Source: Pelargonium x hortorum
Lineage: Eukaryota > Streptophyta > Magnoliopsida > Geraniales > Geraniaceae
Assembly: GCA_036897525.1 (NCBI GenBank)
Contig: JAYMTJ010000023.1
Coordinates: forward strand, 1-64,000
Length of the DNA stretch: 64,000 nucleotides
Reading direction: 5' to 3'
A program made the translations under genes and the position numbers. The notes below the pieces were generated by a model. The model ran no database searches. It was given only the letters and a program-made list of their open reading frames with translations, and was not told where the DNA came from. Positions 49,301 to 61,870 of this stretch are shown piece by piece (within the stretch, counting starts at the first letter, position 1; every line of letters begins with the position of its first letter).

Positions 49301-49690
49301 AGTCAAAAGATTTAGTTACAGCAGAGTCTTAAAAAAGAATAGTCTAACCCGGTCTTCCCTATTCAGTTCTATCTTTTTTTAGGGTTCTGACGTACGTTGG
49401 CCTAACTTTCTAAATTCTGTAAACTAGTAAAGAAACTAGTAAAGATCTTTTTATCTGTGGTCAGAGGGGTTCCCTCATTAAGTTACTCACAAAGTGGGAC
49501 CTTTTTTTTTGGGTCCGTGGGAAGGTATTCACTCAAGTGAGCTCTGTACGTAGTTTTGGGCCCGGGTTTTTACGAATACCCATAAGCAGTATCAAATAGT
49601 TTGATTTTAGACTTTAGGGAGTCACCTTTAATTACAACTAAGAGCTTGAGACCCTCATATTCTAATAGAATTTCTATTACTAAGAATTAA
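46369..49690. other. AT-rich spacer, no gene seen
   Basis: No gene recognised. A frame at 46536-46724 is of chance length. A C-run (C9-T-C4) at 49140-49153 is listed separately. A minus-strand TTTGAAC box near 47005 is a lone T-loop-like match. Confidence 0.5.
49140..49153. repeat. Poly-C run interrupted by one T
   Basis: Nine C, one T, four C in AT-rich spacer. With the runs at 4031-4040 and 58780-58786 it is one of three long C tracts in the window. Confidence 0.8.
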
Positions 49691-49990
49691 AAGTTAAAAG
49701 TCAATTTGAATTCTTACGCTAAAGTAACTACACTTTTATCGAAACTAAAAAGAACCTTAAGGAAAGGCCCCTCTTACGGGTACGGGGAAAATCACACTGC
49801 ACAAAGAGTCCTTTATTCCGTTCTAGCTCTTAAGAAGGTAGGTATAGCTCAAAAGACTAAGCAGATATGGAATACTAGAAAAGGTATCAAGATAGAGAAT
49901 ATAGCTAAGAGGAAAGTTTTGTATAATAAGTAAAGTGAATACGAAGCAGCTATAAAGAAAAGTTTCAAATAAGGATAAGGTCTAAGTTTT
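49691..49990 (+). repeat. A-rich block with AGGTATAGC motif
   Basis: An A/G-rich strip holding AAGGTAGGTATAGCTC at 49834-49849 and AAAAGGTATCAAGATAG just after. Over 30 aligned bases it agrees at 23 positions with the reversed phrase near 37271. The plus frame 49706-49933 (75 codons, TTG start, lysine-rich) covers it, but it is of chance length for a T-poor strand and has no known family. Possibly a third fragment of the family at 13.8 and 37 kb. Confidence 0.35.
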
Positions 49991-52900
49991 ACAAGCTCCA
50001 CAACAAGGGTCCTTTTCCGGTGAAGTTTTGAACTACTCATTCTTTTTTAGAGTCCCTATTGGGATCAAGCCTATAATCTCCGGTAAGGACAAGTATAGAA
50101 GTCAAGCTTTTTCTTAGGTTCCGGACCTAAAAATGAAAAAGTAGGATAAGGAAATTCTGCTTTTATATCTTTATATTTTAAAGTGCCCCGCATTTCTCTT
50201 ACACGACCTGGAAATAGTTCATTTAGTAATGAATATGAATAGGCAAAGAACTCCAGATTGCTTTCTTCATATTCGGCTTTTTAGAGTCTCTCGGATCCAG
50301 TAAATTCTAACAAAACAAGGAGTGCTTTACTAAGCAGGGTTTTTAGTTTACGACTATATATTAGCAAAACGGTAACTCTAGGGTTTTTGTGAGAGAAAAT
50401 AGGAAGACTCAGTTCCAATGATTAATAGCTAAGTGTCGGGGTTTAAACAAAGTTCTTAAAGAGTCGAGAGAATTCTAGTTATTGTTATCATTACTATCTA
50501 GTAATTCTAATCTACCGGAAGGGGCGAACCCCGCGCGGGAGTCTCCTATTTTTTTAATTTCAGATTAGAACAAGGACTTATAAACAAGATTTGCCTAGAT
50601 TCCAAACGGGCCCTCCTTATTGGATTGGTTATTCTGTAAGAATTCGTTTTGCTCGAGCTCGAGGTGTATACGACTCGTTATAGATTACACTGGACTTCCG
50701 ACCTTTCTGGATTAGTTTGCTAATAAAAAGAGACTCCTAAATGAAATAGGAAGGCTTCAAATCTAAAAAGACCCCTTTTTAGAGATTGTATACTTGTTTT
50801 GAGCTGTTCTTTAGATTTTATAGGTTAAAATATCCTGCAAAAACTACCCGAAATGATAAGGGAATCTCCTTTTTTCTTTTTAATAGAAGGAGCGGATACA
50901 AAAAGTAAGTATATGTAGTCGTTGGTACCTAATATATTATAGTATTACTTGTAACAAAAACTGAGCTTGATAAGTTTTTTAAGCATTCGACTCACTTGTC
51001 CAATTAATGAGTATTCTCAGTAAAGGTGGGGTTACCCCTTTCACAAAATTTCTTTGTTAGTACTTTCTTATTATAACATATGACTAGGAGTCTATCCTAA
51101 GCATTTAATAACTAAGCAAACCCTAGCATTACCTCAGTTTATATTGATCCGTATTAGATAATATTACAAGTGTAAATTCACTTCTCTAGAATTTTGCCTT
51201 GAAAGCAACCCGGTACCATGGGAGAAAGAAACTGCCACGTATTCGTATTATATATAGGACTAAACCTTTTTCTTTTTATTGAGAAACGGGGTAAGTGCTA
51301 AAGGCTTTCGTGGACTTTTTTCGTCCATAGGTTTTTGAAGCGCTGACTCAGATGGTATACAAGGGGGTTGAAAAGTATCCCTATATGGCAAAATACCTAT
51401 AGAGTTTATAGGTGAGTACGCTCGAACAGAAAGAACTTTATTAAAACCCCCCTAGGTGCTTACACGGGATTTTCTTTATAAAATAAAGGGAGTTATGAGC
51501 TTTAGCTAGAGTTTTTGCTAGGCCCCTTTTTCTGTTAAATTGATAAGAACCTAAGTAGAAAAAACCAAACAGGATCCTGCTTTTAAACCAAGACTCAATT
51601 ATTGTTAGAAGTTTGGGGCACAAATAGTGCAAAACCCCTTGTATGGCCTTTTTTGTACCCTATATCAGGAGTTAATAGAACCTCATGTAATACCCCCCTT
51701 TTTTCTCCGGTTTCCAATATTAAAGATAAATACGCCTGTTTTCTATTTAGAGGAGCTCCCTTTATAAGTTATAAAACATAATATAAGTACGCTTCTGATC
51801 TCCGCTTGACAAGGCCTCAAACCCCGCCGGTCTCTTTGTTTTTAATTAAAATATCCTAAAAAATTTTTAGTGCGTTTGACTAACTCGATTGGAACCTTTA
51901 TACATAAAAAAATCTAAACTCTGATTGAGCTAACTTCCTTATCTTAAACTGCCCCGAAGTTATCTTGTCTAGATCTCTTACTAAAAAAAATGAAAAGGAA
52001 TTACTTCTTTTTATTCATTATCTAAAAGATTTCAAGTTTAGTAATGATATACTCTTGCTTGTTCGGCCCTGTGCTACTAATAAAAGGGACTCAAGGCTTA
52101 ATATTACTTTGAGAATAAGCCCTCTAAACCAGGGGACACACGGATTCCTCAATTACTTTTACAAAAAGAGCCTCCTTGACCCTGGACTCTTTAATATAAC
52201 CCATTTAGGGGTCCTCCTTTAGTTAGATAGAGCGGACTCTTGTCGTGTTTTATATTCGAGTCTCCCCTACTATTTACTTTGCTACTCTTACTCTATTAGA
52301 TTTATGGGGGCTTTCAAGGAGAGTTTAACTTTTAAAAAGGAGCCCTCGTAGGCTGCTGAAGACTTATCTATTTTAGGATTTTGCGGTTATTGCTTTTTGC
52401 AAAGTACATCACATGGGGTATCCAGGCAGCTTCTACTGGGTTTTCCATTAATAGAAAATGGATATTTTAGCAGTTCATTTCAATTCAATCGATTGCCTAC
52501 AAGGTTTGCACAAACAAATATGAAGGATCAAACTCAATCTCTAGGAGGCTCCTTATAGATAGAAGGGGTATCTAACCACCTATTTCCACTGCTAATAAAT
52601 ATTTAGATATAAATAGAGAAAGATCTGGGCTGGTAAGACCGGACTCCTGCTTACATAATACCTACGCAAGACCCAAAAAAAGAATATCACACCGATACTG
52701 GAATTGAAAACAGGAAACATTAAAAAACAAGAGCGTAATTAATCCAAACCTTATCCAAAAGATTTTCGTATAAAAAAAAGCTTCTCTTTCTTTCCAATTC
52801 AATTGATATTAAGACAGGGTAAATGAAATATAGTACAAAAAATTTCATATGACACAAATTAAGCTCTGACATATGTTCTTGAGGTTCTGCTTTATGGAAT

Positions 52901-53238
52901 CCTGCACCTTGGTAAACTAAAAAGATTTGAATGAAAAGTACCTTCTTGAACTAGACACTTCTTTACCCTTTAATTAAAGCAGCCTTACCTGTTAATAAAA
53001 TACTATAGGATATTAAATTATGATTAGACCTTAGTAAATAAATTCCTGACTACGACTCTTTATCACCAGAAACCATTTCTAAATGAAATCCACTTTCATT
53101 GCTTTCAAATAGACAGTGAACCAAGAAATCACTTAGTTAGATAGATGAGACTGTGAATCAAATAAAGAAAGGTTGCATACTCTTAAACAGAGAAACTTTG
53201 AAGTAGCCCAGGAATAGAGCTTTCTTAATTGTTCAATC
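49991..53238. other. AT-rich spacer, no gene seen
   Basis: No gene, RNA or clear repeat on either strand. Frames at 51441-51632 (minus) and 51965-52222 (plus) are of chance length with no recognised domain. Confidence 0.5.
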
Positions 53239-53284
53239 AAACCTTTTTGAGACTAATGGACGCGGGTTCAAGTCGAAAAAACCT
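53239..53284 (+). pseudogene. trnK fragment
   Basis: ACTAATGGACGCGGGTTCAA followed by GTCGAAAAAACC matches the 3' half of trnK from the anticodon stem onward (12 of 15 bases before the T-loop). It shares with the remnant at 3688-3760 the non-tRNA tail CGAAAAAA where the T-stem should close. The anticodon loop (TTTTGAG) and all 5' parts are lost. The shared tail suggests common descent after the tail was acquired. Confidence 0.4.
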
Positions 53285-53329
53285 TCTACCATTTACTAAA
53301 AGCTTTTCTTCTTTCTTTTTAGTTAGATT

Positions 53330-55930
53330 CTGTATTTATTCTTCTTTATATGTATAAGACTTAACTGACACTGAGTTGGAAGGGCAAGATAGAGAAGTAG
53401 AAGGAGGCTTAGCCCCAGTCGTATGAGCTATACCAGTAATGTGAATAGGGTAAGCAGTTATCAGGTACGGGAGTTAAGAGAGCGTACTAGGCTTTATAGG
53501 TATAAGTAGATAGGTGCTTGTCTCTTCTGTTTAAGGTAGACTACTGTACTATTTATTATGAGTGAAGTAGTTTCTCTTTCTAATCTAAGAGGAAAAGCGT
53601 CCATATATTAGCAGCTTCTTTTTAGGGTTTCTATTTCGGAGAGGAGTATTCAAGCAGAACTTTTGGGTTATTAGAGTGTTTTTCCAAAGGCTTGTACTAA
53701 AAAGAGTGAAAGGGGTAGGCAGTAAGCCGGTGGTACCGAGTTATGGGGATAGGTTCTAAAATGTCTGAAATTGATCCCGGAAAAGTTCCCTGTAAAATTA
53801 GAATTATAGAGTCCTTTGGGTTTTAGAAAGGTTACTGCTTCATGAGGTTCTTCTGTGAGTTTCAGTAAAAAGGGGTTAGGGGATACAAAAAGGTTTTCTA
53901 GTTCAGAAAAGAAGGTGTACAGGGGTGCAGTTACAGAGTCTAGTTAGGGCTAAGCCTCGAAGGTTTCTAGATAGTAAGAAGTAAGGAGATATACGAATAT
54001 TCCTGGGTTTGGATTAAGAAAGTTAGTATATGTTTAGTAAAGGAGCCTACCAAACTCAGCTAAAAAAGGAATCCATTGGTACCCGAACTCTAAATAAAGG
54101 ATCCTCTGGATATAAACTTTAGCCTTATTTTATTTCATCCTTAAAGATTTTGAAATAGCTTTGACTGGAATTTGTTTTGAAGGGCTTGTTATCCTACCGG
54201 CTTGCTCTAGTGTCTGGAGGTTTGACAGGGATATATCTTTCCTAGATTTCAGGTAGAGTTCAAGTGGGTAAACTGGGCTAGGCAGTTAGAACTCAAGAAG
54301 GGGCTTATCGGTATATAATAGAGGAGAGTGCCCAGGGGAGGTATGTGATGTAGAATTGAGGGATACGGAGTAGGATGTTGTCAAGTCACAAGATATGGTA
54401 TAGCCCTGGAGAATTCCCTAGATTTCGGGTTAAGAGAGTTCGGTAGGTTTTTACAGGCTTGTGTAGGTACTCTTTCTCAATTAAAGTACTCATTCTAACT
54501 AAAAAGTAAGGAATTTTAAAGACAAGTAGTCTAGAGCTTAAGGTCAGTCTTGTCAGGTATTCTCTAGAGCTTAGCTGCTTCACGAGACAGGGAAATGAAG
54601 TACGTAAGAAGAGAGATTTCCTGCTGCCTAAGAGTGTTTTTTGTTTTGGTTTGAGTTACTGTATTCCGAAGAGTACTAATTCTAGAGTTTTCAAGTAGGC
54701 GGCAGGTTAATAAATAAGAAGAGTCTAGAGAGTAACAATAGATCTGTGAGGCGGGCCCAGATAAGTCAAGCTTTTAAGACAGATCAGTCTATCCAGAATA
54801 GTCAAAAGAGTCGGATTTTTCTAGGTTTCCGAGTATCGAAAAGTAGGTAGAGGTGGATAGTTTTGTAACTAGTAAAGCAGCAGGGGATTATAATAGGGAA
54901 ATCCTCGAATTTGATAGTAACTAAGGCCCAGGTCCCGAAGTAAGGGGGTAGCCAAGTCTAAGTAAAATGTTAACAAAAAGGAAGCTTAAATTAAATAAGA
55001 AAGGCGTTCCTCTTTTTCTAATGAAAGAGCTCCCAGGCTTCAAGCTAATAAAATTCAGTAAAAGAAAAAGTGAAAAGGTAGTACTTTTACCGCTATGCTA
55101 GATTACTTCTTCAATTTCTTTCAAGTTGCTACACAAGGTCAAACTTGTTTGAGAGGTTTTACCACTATATGGATCCTAACATTTTTTTAAGAGGTTCTAA
55201 TTCGAAGGCTTGACAGAGGTAAACTTGTTTTATTGGATGTGCAGATTTTGAGTACGGTAAAAGTAAGAAATTCCTCTAAAAGAGTTTTATTGAGCTATTC
55301 GTTTTCTGTGAAAGGTAGATCTAGAGCTCTTGGGTAATCGGGTTTCCTATTATCAGGGACCTTGTTTTATAGGTCCAACTACTTAACGAGACTTGGAATT
55401 TGAAGGAACGCTAGTTCTCTAAAGTGAGGGAGTAAGTCGGTCAATAAAAAGAAGAGAGATTTCCTAGGCTTCAGGTTCAAAAGTTTCCTTGGGTTAATGT
55501 TAATAAGGAGACTTAAGAAAAAGGACTCTGGTAGGATATAGCTAGTCTAGTTTGAAGTTAGGATACTTCCCAAGGTTTCTGGTTTTGAAGTCTGAATAAA
55601 GAAAATGAGTGTGCACGGAATAAGAAAACGGGTTAAGAGTCTTGAAGTCTTAAGTGAAAGGGTAAGAGTACAGTCATACGCTATAAGCACCTAGCCGCTT
55701 CTTCTTTGCTTTTTGACTTTCGTGTTTTGTATGAGCTATCCGTTGACTGCCTTTCGTACTCTGTCTTTTATTTTAGTAGTTTGATTAGGACAAATAAGGG
55801 GTAGGAGATAGGATTAGCAATAGGGGACATAGGGCGGTATCTCTTGTCTCAGGTAGTAGGAAGGGGAGGCGTATTGCCTGGGTATTCTCTCTTATAAGGA
55901 TCTATTATAAGTATAAGGAGTCGGGGTAAC
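53330..55930. other. G-rich, strand-asymmetric block with a degenerate short motif
   Basis: On the plus strand G greatly exceeds C: 23 to 5 at 54301-54360 and 20 to 3 at 54841-54900. The block also carries a loose motif near TTCCTAGATTTCAGGT at 54239-54254, 54414-54430 and 55461-55476, with weaker forms near 54817 and 55029. Both strands are closed by stops in every frame. The minus frame 54386-54583 (65 codons) is not recognised. The sharp skew over 2.6 kb against near-balanced neighbours points to a segment with its own mutational or coding history; its identity is unknown. Confidence 0.4.
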
Positions 55931-58900
55931 AGAACTGGGTGGGTCCATTTCGTTACTTTAATGGATAGCTTTTCCATTTCTAGTTCTGCTTATAATCCTA
56001 GAATCTTACTCTATACAGGTCTTTTTTATCAAACAAGGAGTGAATCTCTTTTCTTTTCTGTCAATCTCTATAAAAATAAGTAAGCAATTCTAATTGATAC
56101 AAGAAAATCGGTTTTAAAGGGCTCTGATCACATAGGGAAAACCAACTTAAAAGGTATACCGACAGCAGAAAAAGAGCGTTATAGATAGGCTATCTATATA
56201 GAGTAATATGACGTTGTTCTTTTGAGTCCCTAAACTTTTTATTCCTTTGATTTGAAGGGAAAGTCCTATAAAAAGGAGGAGCTCCTTAGGCTTTTCGTTG
56301 GTTTTCTAATCTACCTCTACTTCACTGACTGCTGAGATTTCTAAAACCAGGGATTTTTTGGTTTCTTCTTACTTCTTTGATCTAGCTAACAAACAAAAGA
56401 TTGAGTCTCTCTATATTATCTATATTCTATAAATAAAAGAATTAGGTCATTTCAAAGAAACCTAGTCAAAACTTTGAAGAGGTTCATAGGGAGAGGGCCG
56501 TGCCTGCTCTATACTTATATGAGTTTCTATGAATCAAAACCCTTTTACTTTAGATTAAGACCCACACTCCCTTTCACTTTATCAAAAATCCTACTTTACT
56601 TAACAAGGTTTTGCAGGCTCTAGTATAAAAATATTAAAAAGAGTCTCTTTTCTGGATTTTTATAGGACCCCAAGTATAGAACTAAAATGAGAATCGAGTC
56701 ATTTCTACTGCCCGACCTAAAAAAAAGACCTAGGCGTCTTTTATGGGGTATTCCTTAACAGAGATTCTATTTAAAACCCTACTGGAGCTCCTGTCTACCT
56801 ATCAATTTAGGTTAAAAAAACCCAAAATCTTCCTAATTGTGAAAAGAAAACCTCACTTCTCGGTAAAGGAATGGCTATATTAAGAATCTCAAAAGTTAAA
56901 CTTAAACCTCTTGCAATTACTCTCTGCTGTTTCTTAAAAATTCTATAAGTGCAAATGAAAAGCTTTTTTTTATCTTAGGAGCTTGCCAAAAACCTAACCT
57001 TAATCTTATCTGGAATTTAAGTATCCTATAAGTAACGGATCCCTCGAAGGCTTCATAACTCATAATAGAGTAAGAAGCCAAGAGATATTCTGAATATATT
57101 ACTTTACACAATAAGTTGCATTTTAAACTAAAGCAGAGAAGAACCCAGAGTTGCTCATTATAAAGTTCTTTGTCTGTTGCGTAAATAAAAGAAAATTCCT
57201 TTAGTATAGCAAAACCCTTTTGCCTTTAGTATCCTCGTTCCGGAGTATTCTCAAGCGGCTGCTACAGGGAGTAAAAACTTATAACGGTACTGTAAGTTCT
57301 ACTAGGCGTGCTCTTTTATCCAAAAAGACTCTTCTTCGTAGGATAATTATAGGCCTAGAAGTTTCCGTCTTTAAGGCGAGCAATCTCCACTTTATATTTT
57401 AGTATATATATTTTCTATTTTAAGCAAGCATTCTTAAAAAAGTTTGGTTTTAGACTTGAAAGCTTTTATTACTAATTAATCAGCCGGAAATTCGATTCTA
57501 GAACTTATATAATACTGCTCCTTATTATGCTTTTACTAGCATATCCTTTTTGCCGTATAGAATTTATTGCAAAATGACATTTACGTAAGGAATGCAGTAA
57601 ATCCTAGGTAGAGAAACAGACCAAAAAAGAGCCACATCTTAAAAAATGACGGAGTCAATTGAAAGCGACTCGGCCTTATTTATCTCATCAATAGAAGCAC
57701 GTCAATAGCAATAGAATAATCTATAAAGAAAACTTAAACGTACATTTCCGTAAGTGAAACAAAAGTTCATTTACTTCTGACATCGAAGAGCTGCACGCCC
57801 CCTGAATTGTGCGTATTTCGCAGTTTCGAATCTAGTTACCTCCTTCCTCTCAGATACCAAAACCTTTTTTAGCAGCTTTACGGTATCTCCGAAACTAAAG
57901 GATTTATTCCCATGAAGAAAACTCCCGATTTTACGCCATCTACTTTCTTAACTACGTTCTACACAGACCTCAAAAAAACGGATACGCTTTTTTTGTTTAC
58001 TTGATCTTAAATTTCTAGCCTTTACCTTTATTCTTTATTACCTTGACTTGATAAGATGCATTATACACAGCCTGTACGACGACTCACTAACCTTGTACAG
58101 GACGGAACCTTAAATGAAAAAGATCAAGAACTAACTTGGAAATAATAAAAGGATAGGAAAAACTTACTATAAGTTTTATATACATATACCGGAATTTTCC
58201 TAATTTGGATTTCCTTCGTCAGGTTCTATACGTAAAGTGTACAGGAAACCTACTAGCTTATGTAAAGGTTGGTTAGAGCATTAATACCAACCAGCTTACG
58301 AAGCCAGTCCTATTAGACCACACACAATACGAAACCAGGTTTAGCACGAACTTTTCGGGAATTTTTTTTTAGTTAACTCTGTCAGGTTTTTTATTATATG
58401 GTTTACTTTTAGATTCCTGTCTTTCTCTACCACTTCTTCCTTTATAGTGAGTTATTATGGGCGCATTATACAAAAAGGAAGCTTCTCTCACTAGGATATT
58501 CTGCATTGTGTCCAGTTTAGGAAACGAATAGTCTTTGTTTAAACCTAGATTTTCTGAACTATTTTTAAAGGGACTTTTTATTGATAAAATGCTTTTTATG
58601 GGGAACCGAGGTAGTTTAAAGTTCATTTGCCTGTTGTATAAAAAAGTTATTTTAGTTTGAGCATTCTCTTTACTTTGTAAAAGGCTTCTGAAAAGAAAAG
58701 GATAATAAACGTGAAGAGGGTACCCTTAAAATAAATATTCGGATTGAGGAAAACTAAAGCAAATTAAAATATAAGAACACCCCCCCTTTTTGCTGTAGAA
58801 ATTCCAACCCAGAATTTTAGAAGTTTTCTATGAAGCAACTAAGTGTCAAGTAATAGTAGGATTCAAACCTAGTCAAAATTATTACGAGTTTTCTTTAACC

Positions 58901-59680
58901 AGAGAAAATGAAGAGTTAAGATTTATACTTTTCTCTTTCTTAAAGGAATCGACTACGAAAAAGCACTAAAAAGTTGATTTTATTCAAATAAGAAAGAAGA
59001 TATATAGGACTCGTTTAGAAGGTTCTAGCTTGTAAAAAGAGGAATGAACAGTTTATCTGGGCAAAGAAAAGCAGGCAAAAATGAACATTTTTATTTAGAA
59101 GGGGCGCGCAAAAAAGATACCTAGAGTTCTTACTTTGATCCTTTTTTAGGTACTGGAAGTTTTCAAAATCACTACCTTAGACTTACTTTTGAATGAGAAA
59201 CGTACAGGGGAAGTCCCACTAGATCCATTTTGCTACTCTTAGGATAAGAGGAATCTGAATGGCACCAACAGAGAAACATAGGGTTAAAATTGACCTCAAA
59301 CTGGTGTACTAGGTCTTTGTCATATCCCAGCAAAGAGGGTTTCTTTTTATTACCCTGTGAAAAGAGTCTTACAATTCTTCGCGCGGGAACTCCTTATAAA
59401 ATATTCATAATAGACCCCCGCGAATGCTGTACAATAAAGCCGAGTGCTCCGCAAAAGGGGGCGCTTGAGACTGACTACAAAAAGTTTATCCTTTTAGTAG
59501 CCGCATACCCTCTCTATTCTAAAAAACCTTTTTTGTACTAATTAGATCCCTTTAACCCGCGCCATCTATTAGCTATTAGACTCAAGTTCCTGGAAAATCA
59601 ACTCGCAAGGTGTCATTTTTCACGATCAATCTAAGCTTAATGAGTCTACAATTTATATGTTAGACAGACAGACAGATCTC
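55931..59680. other. AT-rich spacer, no gene seen
   Basis: No gene recognised on either strand. Frames at 56917-57111, 57220-57402, 58369-58626 and 59290-59541 are of chance length. A C7 run lies at 58780-58786 and a GACA microsatellite (3.5 units) at 59663-59676. Confidence 0.5.
59663..59676. repeat. GACA microsatellite
   Basis: GACAGACAGACAGA, 3.5 units of GACA at the edge of the GC-richer repeat block. Confidence 0.8.
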
Positions 59681-61870
59681 CTAATAATAAGAAAATTGAG
59701 CAGCAAAAGAAAGCGCGGGTTTTCTGTAAGTGAGTAACTTAAGGCCCCTACTGTCAACTCCGAACAAGGCTACCTAGAATTCCTTACTTTCATGTCTAAT
59801 AAACCCTTCTTTCTCTCTAATAACCCCCTTCTATACCATTCTTGTTTACGAACATAAGCAAAGATAACGTCTTTCTTACTCTTGATCAGAAGGAATCTTA
59901 CTTAGGCAGGAAGAAAGACAAGAAACCCTTCCTTTCAACGATTAGAATTGTTCAACCCAAGGAAGACAAAACCATAAGGACCAATTTATTTGTTACTCCT
60001 GTTCTAAGGAATCTTACTTAGCCAAAACAAGGAATACAAAACCATAAGGATCTCTTTCTCTTGTAGGAAATTAACAAAAGCAAAGAGAATTTGTTACTCT
60101 TATTGTTGGTATGATGCTAATATTGGTAGACTATACACTACAAAGAAATGCAATTATTGGTAGACTCTACAAAAACAAAGAGTATCTATTCCGTTCTATC
60201 AAATGAAACCTTCTTGCTTGATCTCTTCCAGGAAAGGAAGCAAACAAGGAATACAAGACTAGAATACTAACAAGTCAATATCTTCTTTCTTGGTTTCCTA
60301 CTAACAAAGAAATATGGTAAGCTAACACAGAAAGGCTAAGTTCCTCTAGATAATATTCGTCTTCTCGAGATATTGTTTTATTCAGTTCTAAGCATCACAA
60401 GTAAAGAGAACTTAATCCCTTGGTATAATTCTCATTTTAATAAGATATTAGCTTATATTAGTCTTTTTAATAACATACATACAAGTAACAAATTCAATAA
60501 AAGATGTTACCATTCCAAACAAAGAAATTGTCCATAAAACACGTAGGTTCGAGATCTTTCTTGCTTTTAAGACTTTTCACAGAGAAATTGACCATAAAAA
60601 CCCTCGGTTCTAGCTAAAGATCCCTTGGTTTTAGCTATTCTCTACTCAGAGCCATAATATCTACTATCTTAGCTCACAGATAGAAAGCACAAGAGTTAGT
60701 GAAAAGTACGTTCCTTTTCTTCTTCATTCCATTCTTTTAGATCCTACAGGATGAGATCCCTTACAAGCCTTACAAAGAAGATCTTGTCTTTCTCAGTCTC
60801 AGTTCTTGTCTTTATAAGAGGACTATACCTAAAAAGCCAATCTTTCTCCTCTAGTTCCACAAGTTCTATTCCGGAAGAGACAAGAGCAGGAAGCAAGATC
60901 AAAGCTTAAGGCTGTGGAAGTTGGAGTATGATCTTACTTATGTCGGATGGTCAATATCAGTCCCAGTTTAAGGTCCCTGTCAAGCCAGTCGGGAAAGAGC
61001 ATGCCCAGTCAATAGCACTCCTAAAGTCCAAGTCGAAGGTTAACAACTACAAATAGAAAGGTGGTCAATTTCTCTCTTTTGACAAGTAGGCAAGAGCTTG
61101 TCTATTGGTCTTGTTTGAGTGGAGACCTATGTCAATTAGTTAGAGCTTCTGCGTTCCCTTATTCTTTCAAGTTGACAAGTTTAGAGAGTTTCCGGATAAT
61201 AAAGAAAAGAAGATGCTTGAGGGAAGGGAAGAAGAGTAGGGCTCTAAGAGGTACATTTCATTGAAAGAGCTTTGTTCTAGTCAGTCAAGTTGTTTTGTTC
61301 TTGATGTGTATAGAGGGTAGGTAGTCCATCTAATATACCATAAGGACCTAACCTCCTAAAAGCCTTTTAGCTTTGACTCGGTAAAAGAGATCTATTCAAG
61401 ATTCTACTAAGGTCAGTCTCCTCCCAAACGATAAGAACATAGTACATGAGGAATTCTCCTTAACAACTCTATAATCCTTAGAATCCATAATAGCTTATAA
61501 CAAACAGGTATCTCCCATTTAGTTAGGGCAAGCTTTCCAGTTTCCATTGAGAGAGAAAAAGGTCATTCTAGTAGCCCTTATCCTTATATTTTCATCGTTT
61601 TAGTCAGTCCATTTCTTATGTTTCTGGGTTTGACACCTTTTCGGTCTAAAGTCAAGCTAGTAGACTAGTAAGTAGAGTAGGGCAGTTTTACCGGGTCCTT
61701 CTGATCAAGTTTTCTGGTAGGTAGTTGTGGTAGGTGTCATTGTGTGAGGTTGGCTATACTCTAATACTATTGTGCATTTCCCTCCCCTAGTCGGTCCGGT
61801 AGAAGGATGTATTTATTATCCTAAGGCTATCGTGAGCCTATAGATAAGCACGAAGGCAATGAGGGAATGA
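59681..61870. repeat. GC-richer block with imperfect short direct repeats
   Basis: This stretch reads like typical plant mitochondrial spacer and is packed with near-copies. AAGGAATCTTACTTAG occurs at 59890 and 60006, and GGAA(G/T)ACAAAACCATAAGG at 59961 and 60031. TTGTTACTC(C/T)T lies near 59990 and 60091, ATTGGTAGACT near 60122 and 60157, and AGAAATTG(T/A)CCATAAAA at 60522 and 60583 (period about 61). The spacings differ, so it is not a clean tandem array but repeated local duplication followed by drift. No gene found; a plus frame at 61061-61264 is of chance length. Confidence 0.55.
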
